Shown one piece after another: positions 28,555-38,100 of a DNA stretch of 64,000 nucleotides (position 1 is the first letter of the stretch; each line of letters begins with the position of its first letter). The notes beneath the pieces were generated by a model. The model did not search any database. It was given only the letters and a program-made list of their open reading frames with translations, and was not told the origin of the DNA. Origin of the DNA: Pseudomonas putida. GTDB lineage: Bacteria; Pseudomonadota; Gammaproteobacteria; Pseudomonadales; Pseudomonadaceae. The stretch is taken from the NCBI GenBank assembly GCA_041879295.1, contig CP047152.1, positions 2,609,501 through 2,673,500 on the forward strand, written 5' to 3'. The position numbers were made by a program, and so were the translations under genes.

Positions 28555-29799
28555 TTAGGCTTCAGCGTCCCAAGGACGATCGCCTTTTTCATCTTTGACG
28601 CGGGTCGGCAGGCCCATCACGTCCAGCGCCTTGAGGAACGGCTCGGCTGGCAACTCCTCGACGTTGACCATGCGCTTGGCATCCCACTCGCCACGGGCAA
28701 CCAGCAGGGCGGCAGCCACTGGTGGTACGCCGGCGGTGTAGGAAATGCCCTGGCTGTCGGTCTCGGCGTAGGCTTCTTCGTGGTCAGCCACGTTGTAGAT
28801 GAACACTTCGCGCGGCTGGCCATCCTTGGTGCCTTTGACCAGGTCACCGATGCAGGTCTTGCCGGTGTAGCCAGGGGCCAGCGAGGCTGGGTCTGGCAGT
28901 ACGGCCTTGACCACTTTCAGCGGCACCACTTCCAGGCCTTCGGCGGTTTTCACCGGCTGCTCGCTGAGCAGGCCCAGGTTTTTCAGAACAGTGAACACGT
29001 TGATGTAGTGCTCGCCGAAGCTCATCCAGAAGCGCACGTTCGGTACATTGAGGTTCTTCGAAATCGAGTGAACTTCATCGTGGCCGGTCAGGTACAGGTT
29101 TTGCGAGCCTACCACTGGCAGGTCGTCGGTACGCTTGACCTCGAACATGGTGTTGCTGGTCCACTGGCTGTTCTGCCAGCTCCACACTTGTCCGGTGAAC
29201 TCGCGGAAGTTGATTTCCGGGTCGAAGTTGGTGGCAAAGTACTTGCCATGGGAACCGGCATTGACGTCGAGAATATCGATCGAATCAATGCTGTCGAAAT
29301 ATTGCTGCTGCGCCAGCTTGGCGTAGCTGTTCACCACACCCGGGTCGAATCCGACGCCGAGAATGGCGGTAATGTTCTTGGCCTGGCACTCTTCGAGGTG
29401 TTTCCACTCGTAGTTGCCGTACCACGGCGGGGTCTCGCAGATCTTGCCCGGCTCTTCGTGGATGGCGGTGTCCAGATAGGCGGCACCCGTATCGATGCAG
29501 GCACGCAGCACCGACATGTTGAGGAAGGCGGAACCCACATTGATCACAATCTGCGATTCGGTTTCGCGGATCAGTGCCTTGGTTGCCTCGACATCGAGGG
29601 CATTGAGCGAGAAGGCCTGGATGTCGGCGGGCACCTTGAGGCTACCCTTGGCCTTGACGCTGTCGATGATGGCCTGGCATTTGGAGATGTTCCGTGACGC
29701 GATAGCGATACGACCCAGTTCGTCGTTATGCTGCGCGCACTTGTGGGCCACCACCTTGGCGACACCTCCTGCACCAATGATAAGAACGTTCTTCTTCAA
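28555..29799 (-). CDS. carboxy(nor)spermidine dehydrogenase (saccharopine dehydrogenase family)
   Basis: 414 residues. N-terminal nucleotide-binding NVLIIGAGGVAKVVAHKC, then the family core NVGSAFLNMSVLRACIDTGAAYLDTAIHE and GVGFDPGVVNSYAKLA. The close downstream position behind nspC identifies it as CANSDH, which condenses putrescine or diaminopropane with aspartate semialdehyde using NADPH. With NspC it gives spermidine or norspermidine by the carboxy route, independent of decarboxylated SAM. 32 bases separate it from nspC. Confidence 0.9.
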   Translation of the reverse strand: MKKNVLIIGAGGVAKVVAHKCAQHNDELGRIAIASRNISKCQAIIDSVKAKGSLKVPADIQAFSLNALDVEATKALIRETESQIVINVGSAFLNMSVLRACIDTGAAYLDTAIHEEPGKICETPPWYGNYEWKHLEECQAKNITAILGVGFDPGVVNSYAKLAQQQYFDSIDSIDILDVNAGSHGKYFATNFDPEINFREFTGQVWSWQNSQWTSNTMFEVKRTDDLPVVGSQNLYLTGHDEVHSISKNLNVPNVRFWMSFGEHYINVFTVLKNLGLLSEQPVKTAEGLEVVPLKVVKAVLPDPASLAPGYTGKTCIGDLVKGTKDGQPREVFIYNVADHEEAYAETDSQGISYTAGVPPVAAALLVARGEWDAKRMVNVEELPAEPFLKALDVMGLPTRVKDEKGDRPWDAEA

Positions 29800-29831
29800 T
29801 TTACCTTTTGCTCCTTACTTGAAAGCCGGTC

Positions 29832-30929
29832 TTACGACAGGCTGGAAACGTAGTCTTCGAAACCGAACTCGCGGACGACTTCGACGCTGCCGTCGAGCTG
29901 CTTGACCACGATGGAAGGCATCTTCAGCCCGTTGAACCAGTTTTTCTTGACCATGGTGTAACCCGCCGTGTCGATGAACGACAGGCGATCGCCAATGGCC
30001 AGCGGACGGTCGAATTGGTACTCGCCGAAGATATCACCGGCCAGGCATGACTTGCCGCAGACCATGTAGGTATGCTCGCCGTCATTGGGGGCCATCTTGG
30101 CGTTGAGGCGGTAGATCAGCAGGTCGAGCAGGTGCGCTTCGATCGAGCTGTCGACCACGGCCAGGTGCTTGCCGTTGTACAGGGTATCGAGCACGGTCAC
30201 TTCCAGCGAGGCGCTGTTGGTGATGGCTGCTTCGCCGGGCTCCAGGTATACCTGCACGCCGTATTTTTCCGAGAACGCCTTCAGGCGCGCGCAGAAGGCG
30301 TCCACTGCATAGTCTTCACCGGTGAAGTGAATGCCGCCACCAAGGCTGACCCACTCGACCTTGTGCAGCAGGTGGCCGAAACGCTCTTCGATGTGCGTGA
30401 GCATCTTGTCGAACAGGCCGAAGTCACCGTTCTCGCAGTTGTTGTGGAACATGAAACCGGAAATCTGTTCGATCACCTGCTCGATCTTGGCCGGGTCCCA
30501 TTCGCCCAGGCGGCTGAACGGGCGGGCCGGGTCGGCCAGCAGGTAGTCGGAGCTGCTGACCTGCGGGTTGACGCGCAGACCACGCACTTTGCCTTCGGAC
30601 TGTTCGGCAAAGCGCTGCAGCTGGCCGATTGAGTTGAAGATGATCTTGTCGCAGTTCTCAAGCATCTCCTCGACCTCGTCGTCGGCCCAGGCCACGCTAT
30701 AGGCATGGGTTTCGCCGGCGAACTTCTGGCGGCCGAGCTTGAGCTCGAACAGGGAGGACGAGGTGGTGCCGTCCATGTACTGCTGCATCAGGTCGAACAC
30801 CGACCAGGTGGCGAAGCACTTGAGGGCGAGCAGCGCCTTGGCACCGGAGTGTTCGCGCACGTAGGCGATCTTCTCCATGTTGCTGAGCAGCTTGGTTTTA
30901 TCGATGAGGTAATACGGCGTCTTGATCAT
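29832..30929 (-). CDS. nspC: carboxynorspermidine/carboxyspermidine decarboxylase
   Basis: 365 residues, fold III PLP decarboxylase (alanine racemase-like). The PLP lysine lies in LLALKCFATWSVF, the glycine-rich WVSLGGGIHFTG and the active-site Cys/Asp region GKSCLAGDIFGEY are all present. It decarboxylates carboxyspermidine or carboxynorspermidine. It is first in the two-gene polyamine operon. Its leader contains a GGCC-rich hairpin that overlaps the ribosome site. Confidence 0.94.
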   Translation of the reverse strand: MIKTPYYLIDKTKLLSNMEKIAYVREHSGAKALLALKCFATWSVFDLMQQYMDGTTSSSLFELKLGRQKFAGETHAYSVAWADDEVEEMLENCDKIIFNSIGQLQRFAEQSEGKVRGLRVNPQVSSSDYLLADPARPFSRLGEWDPAKIEQVIEQISGFMFHNNCENGDFGLFDKMLTHIEERFGHLLHKVEWVSLGGGIHFTGEDYAVDAFCARLKAFSEKYGVQVYLEPGEAAITNSASLEVTVLDTLYNGKHLAVVDSSIEAHLLDLLIYRLNAKMAPNDGEHTYMVCGKSCLAGDIFGEYQFDRPLAIGDRLSFIDTAGYTMVKKNWFNGLKMPSIVVKQLDGSVEVVREFGFEDYVSSLS

Positions 30930-30933
30930 TTAA

Positions 30934-30962
30934 AGGCCCCCGGCCAGGCCGGCCAAAAAAAG
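30934..30962 (-). promoter_or_regulatory. GC hairpin over the nspC ribosome-binding region
   Basis: On the coding strand a T-rich stretch is followed by GGCCGGCCTGGCCGGGGGCC and then TTTAAATG. The only purine-rich ribosome site (GGGGG) is inside the predicted stem. It could restrain translation; no known polyamine riboswitch is recognised. Confidence 0.4.
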
Positions 30963-31113
30963 GACACGCATTGTGCCTTCACTTGCCGCAGACCGAAAGG
31001 GCGGGATACGCATTTCGTCAGGGTTGACGCGATTGCGAGGGCTTTTCGGTTGCGGCGAGCCTAGTAGATCAGGTGCATGTGACTGTCGTAATCACCCCCG
31101 ACAGATGGCAGCT

Positions 31114-32031
31114 TCAGTCTGCCTGCTGCAGCCACGCCCTGATCTGCTCCAGTGTTGCGGTAGCGCCGCCACAGACCACCACCAGTACATTGCGCAAGGC
31201 GCCCAGTGCCTTGGCATCATAGGCCACTGCCAGCGCCGCCCCGCACGCGGGCTCGACCAGCACACGGTGGTCCAGCAGGAACCGCTCACAGGCCTCCAGC
31301 GCTGCGCGATCGCTGACCAGGTGGCTGTGCACCGGATGCTGCTGCACGCATATCAGCGCCTGATCAGCCACACGCTTGGCCCCCAGCGACGTCGCCACCG
31401 AGGCGATACGCTCCAGCTCCACCGAATGGCCGGCCTGCATGGCCGCATGCAGCGACGCCGCGCCCTCGGTTTCTACCGCCAGCACCGGCACGTCGCCCCA
31501 GCCATTGCGCTTCAGGCCCTCCACCACGCCGCTGAGCAAGCCGCCACCGCCGACTGACAACACCACCGCGTCCGGCTTCAGGCCGGCTTCGGCCACTTCA
31601 TCCACCAGGCTGGCATGCCCGGCCCACAGCAGTGGGTCGTCGAATGGGTGGATGAAGGCATCGTTCGGGCCTACCAGTGTCTGTGCCAGGGCGTTGGCCT
31701 CTTGCCAGGAACTGCCGTGCACCACCACCTTGGCGTTTTCCAGGTGCAGCAGCTCCTTGGCCCGTTCGGTGGTGGTTTCGGGTACCACCACGGTCACCGG
31801 CACCCCCAGCTTGCGTCCGGCGTAGGCGACTGCCAAACCGGCATTGCCGCCTGACGAGGACACAAAGTGCCGGGCGCCGCGCGCCTGGTGTACCTCGCAG
31901 GCGTGGCCTACACCGCGCAGTTTGAACGAACCGCAGGGTTGCAGGGCGTCGAGCTTGAGCCAGATATTACGGCCGGCAGCCAACGACAGCGGGCGCGATT
32001 CGATCAGGGGTGTATGAATGTGCAAGGTCAT
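31114..32031 (-). CDS. PLP-dependent serine/threonine dehydratase-like enzyme
   Basis: 305 residues from ATG 32031, which overlaps the stop of the upstream regulator (ATGA, 32028-32031). The PLP lysine motif CGSFKLRGVGHAC (K near 39), the phosphate-binding SSSGGNAGLAVAYAGRKLG and the tetraglycine loop SVGGGGLLSG are those of the tryptophan synthase beta/threonine dehydratase superfamily. The size without an ACT domain fits a catabolic L-serine or beta-hydroxy-amino-acid dehydratase. Coupling to a YheO-like regulator suggests an amino acid degradative role, perhaps of hydroxyaspartate or D-amino acid derivatives. Confidence 0.87.
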   Translation of the reverse strand: MTLHIHTPLIESRPLSLAAGRNIWLKLDALQPCGSFKLRGVGHACEVHQARGARHFVSSSGGNAGLAVAYAGRKLGVPVTVVVPETTTERAKELLHLENAKVVVHGSSWQEANALAQTLVGPNDAFIHPFDDPLLWAGHASLVDEVAEAGLKPDAVVLSVGGGGLLSGVVEGLKRNGWGDVPVLAVETEGAASLHAAMQAGHSVELERIASVATSLGAKRVADQALICVQQHPVHSHLVSDRAALEACERFLLDHRVLVEPACGAALAVAYDAKALGALRNVLVVVCGGATATLEQIRAWLQQAD

Positions 32032-32702
32032 TGGCTGGCTCCGCGTAGTTGCTCGAGGTAGTTGTAAATGGTGTAGCGCGTCACGCCGAGGGCGCTGGCA
32101 GCCTTCTCGACGCCGCCCTTGACGATGAACAGGCCGCGTTCCTGCATGACGCGCACTGCCTCGACCTTGGCCTGTTTGTTCATTCGCCCCTGGCCGCTGC
32201 GATGCAGGGCGGCCTGGATGATCTCGCTCATCAGCAGCTCCATGTCGGCTGGTTCGTTGACCGCCGGTATGGCCCCCAGCGGCTGCAACTGCTGGAGAAA
32301 GCTCATGGCAGCATCGAGGCCGGTGACGTCGGTGTTGACGCACAGGCTGGCGAACGGGTGGCCGCTGCTGTCACGGAAAATTGCCGTGGCACTTCGTAGC
32401 GTGCGGCCTTTGAGCGTAGTGGGGTAATCGGGCAGCACCACCGGCTCACAGCCGTGCTGGTCGGCCGAGGCCTGCATCAGTGCCTTGAAACCCTGGTCCT
32501 GCTCCGGTGCGGCGAGGATCGGGCTGCCCAGGCTGCGGCCGGAAAGATGACCATTGACGATCGCCACCACCGAGTGCTCGGGGTGGTCAAGGTCGTGCAG
32601 GAGAATTTCCATGTTGCGCGCGGCAACGCTGCCCAGGGCCTGGATGGCGGCCTTGAGCACGGTGAGGGTGAGTTGGCGTTCTTCGCTGGGGGTGATAGGC
32701 AT
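32028..32702 (-). CDS. YheO-like PAS / DauR-type HTH transcriptional regulator
   Basis: 224 residues from ATG 32702; the frame extends 30 codons upstream without a family match. The N-terminal YheO-like PAS domain (LHDLDHPEHSVVAIVNGHLSGRSLG, then TLRSATAIFRD, FASLCVNTDVT) and the C-terminal HTH (GGVEKAASALGVTRYTIYNYLEQL) match the DauR family, whose founding member represses D-arginine catabolism in P. aeruginosa. It is sandwiched between the amidase and dehydratase genes and coupled to the latter, so it probably controls its own operon. Confidence 0.87.
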   Translation of the reverse strand: MPITPSEERQLTLTVLKAAIQALGSVAARNMEILLHDLDHPEHSVVAIVNGHLSGRSLGSPILAAPEQDQGFKALMQASADQHGCEPVVLPDYPTTLKGRTLRSATAIFRDSSGHPFASLCVNTDVTGLDAAMSFLQQLQPLGAIPAVNEPADMELLMSEIIQAALHRSGQGRMNKQAKVEAVRVMQERGLFIVKGGVEKAASALGVTRYTIYNYLEQLRGASQ

Positions 32703-32784
32703 GGCAGATCGCAAAATCAACTGTTTGTGTATTTTTACACATATGGTTGAAATTCGCGATCTGCTTTTAGGGGCCCTGTAAGAC

Positions 32785-34488
32785 TCAGCCAAGCGCCGGC
32801 GTGCGCGGCGGGATCATCCGGCGCGAGCCGGTCGACTCGAAGGCGGCAGCAAAACTCAGCAGCGCGTTGTCGCTATAGGCCTTCCCGGCAAAGGTCAGCC
32901 CCACCGGCATACCGATATCGGCCATCACGCCCATCGGCACGGTCACGGTCGGAACGCCCAGGTGACGGATTGCCAGGTTGCCGTTGGCTACCCAGATACC
33001 GTTGCTCCAGGCGATGTCCGCCGATACCGGGTTGATATCGGCATCGGCCGGGCCAACGTCGGCTACGGTGGGGAACAGCACCGCGTCCAGGCCCAGCTTG
33101 TCCATCCAGTCTTCCAGGTCCAGCTTGCGGGTCTGCTCCAGGCCGCGCAGGCCGTCGGGCAGTGTTTCGATCTGGTCCCAGGTCTTCAGACCGCGTTTGG
33201 CCATGTTGACGTACTCGTCCATGCCGGCAGCCAGGTCGTCTTCACGGTTGGGCAAGGTGCCCGGGTCGTGCGGGAAGATCTTCAGCCCGTCGACATCAGC
33301 CAGGCGGTTAAGCTTGGGGTCATCGTTGGCGCGCAGGAAGTCGTCAAAGGCCCAGCCCGACAGTTCCCACAGTTCGTCATGCAGGAACGCTTTGCTGACG
33401 ATGCCACGGTTGTACACGGTCGGCGCGCCTGGGCGGTCACCTTCACAGTTGGACACCAGCGGGAAGTCCACTTCCAGTACTTCGGCACCCGCTGCTTCCA
33501 AGGCCTGGCGTGCTTGTTGCCACAGGTCGATCACCGTAGCGCGGGTGTTGATGCGTTGGCCGGTCGGCCCGCCGATGCCCGGTTTTTCGGAGGTGCCTGC
33601 TTCGGGGTCGGCATTTATATACATGCGTGGTACGCCAAAGCGCTTGCCCTTGAGCGCGCTGGCATCCGCCGCCAGGTCAAGGTAAGACGTCGGACGTACC
33701 GTCGAGGCAGCCGGGATCGGCACCCACGGCTGCAGGCGCCACAGGTCGCCGCGCTTGTCGGCGTCATCGGCGACCACCACGTCGAGGATTTCCAGCAGGT
33801 CGGCCATGGTGCGGGCATAGGGCACCACCACGTCCATGGTCGGCGTCAGCGGCCAGTTGCCACGCACCGAAATCACTCCGCGCGACGGGGTGTAGGCACA
33901 CAGGCCGTTGTTGGACGCCGGGCCACGGCCGCTGGACCAGGTTTCTTCGGCCAGGCCAAAGGCGCTGAAACTGGCTGCGGTGGCGGTGCCGGCACCGTTG
34001 GACGAGCCCGAGGCGAAGGGCGCGGTCAGGTAGTTGGCGTTGTACGGGCTTTCGGCGCGGCCATAGACGCCGCGCTGCATGCCACCGTTAGCCATGGGCG
34101 GCATGTTGGTCTTGCCCAGGCACACGGCTCCGGCGGCGCGCAGGCGCTCGATGGTGAAGGCGTCGCGCTGGGCGACCAGGTCCTTGAAGGCAGGGCTGCC
34201 GGAGGCGGCAGTCAAACCTTTGACCAGGTAGCTGTCCTTGGCGGTGTAGGGGATACCGTCCAGCGGGCTAAGCACCTGGCCCTTGGCACGGCGAGCGTCG
34301 GAGGCCTCGGCTTCTTTCAGCGCCTCCGGGTTGCGTACCACTACGGCGTTGAGGGCAGTGGCGGTGTCGGCGCCATCGTAGGCGTCGATACGTGCCAGGT
34401 AGGCCTTGACCAGCTCGACCGCCGTCGTGCGGCCCGACTCGAGCGCGTCGCGCAGCTCGGCAATGGAAACCTCGGTTACCTCGATCAT
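32785..34488 (-). CDS. amidase-signature family hydrolase
   Basis: 567 residues from ATG 34488; an in-frame start at 34611 would add 41 cysteine-rich residues of no family. The catalytic Lys is in IPYTAKDSYL; the Ser-cisSer-Ser region is FASGSSNGAGTATAASF, a variant of the usual GSSGGS, with the upstream lysine and serines still placed for catalysis; a W-S-S-G-R-G-P-A-S-N-N-G stretch follows. It hydrolyses an amide of unknown identity in the cytoplasm. It is first in a likely operon with the YheO-like regulator (82 bases) and the dehydratase. Confidence 0.85.
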   Translation of the reverse strand: MIEVTEVSIAELRDALESGRTTAVELVKAYLARIDAYDGADTATALNAVVVRNPEALKEAEASDARRAKGQVLSPLDGIPYTAKDSYLVKGLTAASGSPAFKDLVAQRDAFTIERLRAAGAVCLGKTNMPPMANGGMQRGVYGRAESPYNANYLTAPFASGSSNGAGTATAASFSAFGLAEETWSSGRGPASNNGLCAYTPSRGVISVRGNWPLTPTMDVVVPYARTMADLLEILDVVVADDADKRGDLWRLQPWVPIPAASTVRPTSYLDLAADASALKGKRFGVPRMYINADPEAGTSEKPGIGGPTGQRINTRATVIDLWQQARQALEAAGAEVLEVDFPLVSNCEGDRPGAPTVYNRGIVSKAFLHDELWELSGWAFDDFLRANDDPKLNRLADVDGLKIFPHDPGTLPNREDDLAAGMDEYVNMAKRGLKTWDQIETLPDGLRGLEQTRKLDLEDWMDKLGLDAVLFPTVADVGPADADINPVSADIAWSNGIWVANGNLAIRHLGVPTVTVPMGVMADIGMPVGLTFAGKAYSDNALLSFAAAFESTGSRRMIPPRTPALG

Positions 34489-34681
34489 GCGTTCACCAAA
34501 AAAAAATGTGCAGGTAGGGGCTAATGCGAGGAGTGTACAAGAAGGGCTTGGTGGGCGCAGGTTTGCGCAGGGGCAAATGGTTTTATGCAGGGGGGCATTG
34601 TCGGGGGGCATTAACAGGCATTACGCGGTCCTTTGCCGGGGCGGCCTTTTGTTGACAAAGGCCGCCCCCACACCGTATGCG

Positions 34682-35524
34682 TCAACCGGCCAGGTCTGCG
34701 GCGCTATGGCGCTCCGGCACCTGGCTGTTTTCATCTCCCCAGGTACGGTTCACCCGTGTACCGCGCTGCACCGCAGGGCGCAGGGCAATTTCCTCGGCCC
34801 AGCGCTGTACGTTCGGGTACTCGTCAACCGCCAGGAACTGTGCGGCGTCATACAGGTTGCCGCGTACCAGCTGGCCATACCAAGGCCACACGGCAATATC
34901 GGCAATACTGTATTCCTCGCCGCCCAGATAACGGCTTTCGGCCAAGCGACGATCAAGTACGTCCAGCTGACGTTTGGCCTCCATGGTGAAGCGGTTGATG
35001 GCGTACTCGAACTTTTCTGGTGCATACACGTAGAAGTGGCCAAAGCCACCGCCCAGGTAAGGCGCCGCACCCATCTGCCAGAACAACCAGTTCAGGCTTT
35101 CGGTGCGCGCAGCCGGCGATTTTGGCAGCAAAGCTGCGAACTTCTCAGCCAGGTACAGCAGGATCGAGCCTGACTCGAACACCCGCACCGGCGGCTCCAC
35201 GCTACGGTCGAGCAGGGCAGGAATCTTCGAGTTGGGGTTGACCTGGACGAAGCCACTGGAAAACTGATCACCCTCGCCGATGCGAATCAGCCAGGCATCG
35301 TATTCGGCACCGGCGTGACCCAGGGCAAGCAGCTCCTCAAGGGCAATGGTGACCTTGACGCCATTGGGCGTGGCCAGGGAATACAGCTGCAGCGGGTGCT
35401 TGCCCAGCGGCAGGTCCTTGTCGTGAGTCGGGCCGGCTACCGGGCGGTTGATGCTGGCGAACTGGCCGCCGGAGGCTGCGTCGTTGCGCCAGACTTTGGG
35501 TGGCACATAGGCAGGCTTGCTCAT
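34682..35524 (-). CDS. yghU: YghU-type glutathione transferase / disulfide-bond reductase
   Basis: 280 residues. The N-terminal extension PPKVWRNDAASGGQFASINRPVAGPTHDKDLPLGKHPLQLYSLATPNGVKV is diagnostic of YghU/GstN proteins, with the thioredoxin-like domain (VNPNSKIPALLD, ESGSILLYLAEKF) and all-helical C-terminal domain following. E. coli YghU has glutathione-dependent disulfide reductase activity. Monocistronic. Confidence 0.93.
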   Translation of the reverse strand: MSKPAYVPPKVWRNDAASGGQFASINRPVAGPTHDKDLPLGKHPLQLYSLATPNGVKVTIALEELLALGHAGAEYDAWLIRIGEGDQFSSGFVQVNPNSKIPALLDRSVEPPVRVFESGSILLYLAEKFAALLPKSPAARTESLNWLFWQMGAAPYLGGGFGHFYVYAPEKFEYAINRFTMEAKRQLDVLDRRLAESRYLGGEEYSIADIAVWPWYGQLVRGNLYDAAQFLAVDEYPNVQRWAEEIALRPAVQRGTRVNRTWGDENSQVPERHSAADLAG

Positions 35525-35724
35525 GCATGAATCTCCTTCAATGGCGCGAGAACGTCACGTAACAACGTGGACCTGCATCTATGCCACGGGTTCGATACGA
35601 TACGCAAATGCACGGGGCGCCGGCGCAACATGCATGACGGCGGTTTCATCCAGTTTTCATCCGGCACGAGCCCGGCCGTCTTTATGCTGAGCTATCTCCT
35701 CGTCCTGCAAGGAACCGCTGGCCG

Positions 35725-36771
35725 ATGACCATTGCACGCTGCGTGTTGGCGCTGGTCTTGCTCGGCGGCCTGTTGGTCCGCGCCGAGGCCGCGCCGTGGG
35801 TTGCCGGCCTGCACCTTATGACCTTGACCGACCCGGTCGATAGCCGCCCAATGCAAGCGCTTGCGTTCTACCCGGCCATTGGCAAGACCCGTCGCAGCCG
35901 AATAGACGGGTATCCCGTCGATGTGGCCGAAGAGGCGCCCGTCGCCATGGGCCGATTCCCGTTGCTGGTGCTGTCTCACGGCAATACGGGCAGCCCATTG
36001 GCCTTGCATTACCTGGCCACGTCGCTGGCGCGGCAAGGGTTCGTGGTGGTTGCGGTTGTGCACCCGGGGGACAACGTGCGCGACCACAGTCGCCTTGGCA
36101 CCCTGAGCAACCTTTATGGACGGCCGCTACAACTCAGCGCGGCGATCACCGCAGCGCGCGCTGATAGGATGGTCGGGCCTTATCTGAACGAAGGCAAGGT
36201 GGGGGTTATCGGCTACTCGGCCGGCGGAGAAACCGCGTTGATCCTGTCTGGCGCACGCCCCGATCTGGACCGTCTGCGTCAGTACTGCCTGGAGCGCCCG
36301 AAGGACGCAGACGCCTGCAAAACCCACGGCATACTGATTGCCGACCGCAGCGAACTGGCGCCTGAGACCGACCCGCGAGTGGGGGCGGTCATGTTGATGG
36401 CGCCGCTGAGCCTGTTGTTCGGGCGCCATGCCTTGGCCGGGGTACAGGTACCCGTGCTGATCTACAGTGGCGACAGCGATCAGCTTGTGGCTGTGGACCG
36501 TAATGCCGAGGCCCTGGCCCGCAAACTGCCGGTCACACCGGACTACCGCCTGTTGGCCGGTGCCGGGCACTTCGTATTCATGGCCCGTTGCGATGCCGAG
36601 CAGTACGCGCGGATGGCAGCGCTGTGCAAGGATGCCGATGGCGTCGACCGCCGGCATATCCATCGCTCGCTGCAGCGAGAAACGGCGGCGTTCTTCAGCC
36701 AGGCGCTGGGTGCGCCAGCGCCGGCTGAGCGTTCAGCTGCGACGGGCGCGCCGCGCCAGCAACAACGTTAG
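35725..36771 (+). CDS. secreted alpha/beta hydrolase (dienelactone hydrolase-like)
   Basis: 348 residues. An N-terminal signal peptide (ARCVLALVLLGGLLVRAEAA, cleavage near residue 23) precedes an alpha/beta-hydrolase: LLVLSHGNTGSPL oxyanion region, nucleophile elbow GYSAGG, acid in YSGDSDQLV and His in GAGHFVFMA. It is probably a periplasmic esterase or lipase of the chlorophyllase/platelet-activating-factor acetylhydrolase-like group; the substrate is unknown. Its 3' end overlaps the convergent MFS gene by 39 bases. Confidence 0.85.
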   Translation: MTIARCVLALVLLGGLLVRAEAAPWVAGLHLMTLTDPVDSRPMQALAFYPAIGKTRRSRIDGYPVDVAEEAPVAMGRFPLLVLSHGNTGSPLALHYLATSLARQGFVVVAVVHPGDNVRDHSRLGTLSNLYGRPLQLSAAITAARADRMVGPYLNEGKVGVIGYSAGGETALILSGARPDLDRLRQYCLERPKDADACKTHGILIADRSELAPETDPRVGAVMLMAPLSLLFGRHALAGVQVPVLIYSGDSDQLVAVDRNAEALARKLPVTPDYRLLAGAGHFVFMARCDAEQYARMAALCKDADGVDRRHIHRSLQRETAAFFSQALGAPAPAERSAATGAPRQQQR

Positions 36772-37926
36772 GCCGACCCCGGCCAAGGCGAGCAGGGCAG
36801 CCACGCAGAAGATCGAGGCATACCCCAGGTGCGCAGCGACGGCCCCCATCACTGGGCCGGCAATGGCCAAGGCCATGTCGAAGAACACTGCATAGGCACC
36901 CAGCCCCGCGCCGCGGCTGCTGCTGGGGACTTGCCTGATCGCCTCCACGCCCAATGCCGGGTACACCAGCGACAGCCCGAAACCGGTCAGCCCGGCGCCA
37001 ACCAGCGCCCAGGGCGGCGACGGCGCCAGCCACAGAAGGCTCAGGCCAAGCACTTCGGTGGCCATGCAGGCGACCGCCACGTTGTAGCCACCAAAGCGGT
37101 TGACCGCGTTGACGAACAGCAGCCGCGAAATGATGAAGCACACACCAAACGCACTCAGGCACCAGGCCGCGCCAGCCCAGCCGCGCTCGAGGTAATACAG
37201 GGTGACGAAGGTGGTCAAGGTGCCGTAGCCGATCGAGGCCAGGGTCAAACCCAGGCCGCACGGGGCAACCCGGCCGAACGCCGACCAGAAGGGCAGGCGC
37301 TCGCCGCGTACCACGACCACGTCGGGGCGCTTGCGAAGCACCAGCAGGGCAAGGGTTGCCAGCACCAGCAAAGCCGGCCCCAGCACGCTGAAGTCCAGCC
37401 CGTCCACGGCCAGCACGCCCATTGGCGCACCGATGGCGATCGCGCCATAGGAGGCGATACCGTTCCACGAGATAACCCTGGCAGTGTGCTCGGGGCCGAC
37501 TTGGCTGATGCCCCAGCTCAAGGTGGCCACGCCGATCAGCCCTTGGGCGATGCCCAGCAGCAAACGTCCACCGAGTAGCAGTGCCAGGCTCAGCAGCGGT
37601 AAGGTGAGGGTCCAGGCTGACAGCAACGTCAACACCCCACAACCGGCAATCCCCAGCAGGCCAAAGCGGATGGCCTGTTTCCCTCCCAAGGTGTCCGCCA
37701 CCCTCCCTGCAAACGGGCGGCTCAGCAGCGTGGCCAGATACTGCAGGCCAATCGTTACACCGGCGATTACTGCGCCAAAGCCGAGTTGGTCGTGCACATA
37801 GCTGGGCAGTACCGCAATCGGCAGGCCGATGCATAGGAAGGCAATGAAGGTATAGAAAACGATCGACAGGATCTGCAGGGTGATGTGCAGCGTGTTACTG
37901 GCGGGGGCAGGTTGTTGCGCGGTCAT
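36733..37926 (-). CDS. MFS exporter (arabinose-efflux/YhhS-like)
   Basis: 397 residues with twelve membrane segments. MFS signatures ATLLSRPFAGRVADTLGGKQAIRFG and the second-half NRFGGYNVAVACMATEVLG are clear; the family resembles YhhS/YfcJ transporters of unknown substrate. It is convergent with and overlaps the alpha/beta hydrolase gene by 39 bases, so expression of one may interfere with the other. Confidence 0.87.
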   Translation of the reverse strand: MTAQQPAPASNTLHITLQILSIVFYTFIAFLCIGLPIAVLPSYVHDQLGFGAVIAGVTIGLQYLATLLSRPFAGRVADTLGGKQAIRFGLLGIAGCGVLTLLSAWTLTLPLLSLALLLGGRLLLGIAQGLIGVATLSWGISQVGPEHTARVISWNGIASYGAIAIGAPMGVLAVDGLDFSVLGPALLVLATLALLVLRKRPDVVVVRGERLPFWSAFGRVAPCGLGLTLASIGYGTLTTFVTLYYLERGWAGAAWCLSAFGVCFIISRLLFVNAVNRFGGYNVAVACMATEVLGLSLLWLAPSPPWALVGAGLTGFGLSLVYPALGVEAIRQVPSSSRGAGLGAYAVFFDMALAIAGPVMGAVAAHLGYASIFCVAALLALAGVGLTLLLARRARRS

Positions 37927-38039
37927 GGGCTCTTTCGCGGGCGGGCGGTTGGGCGTGGGCCCATCATGGCTGGTGCGCGAAGGAAAAGAAAGCAGGCTAA
38001 CGAATTATTCGTCGGGTAGTGTCAGTCGGTGGGAGGGGG

Positions 38040-38061
38040 CTTCGCGGGCAAGCCCGCGAAG
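38040..38061. repeat. REP hairpin
   Basis: Perfect CTTCGCGGGC-AA-GCCCGCGAAG, in the gap between ybiT and the MFS exporter gene. Confidence 0.8.
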
Positions 38062-38100
38062 AGGCCCAGCCACACAAGGTGGCCAGGCCTTGGCCTTCAA

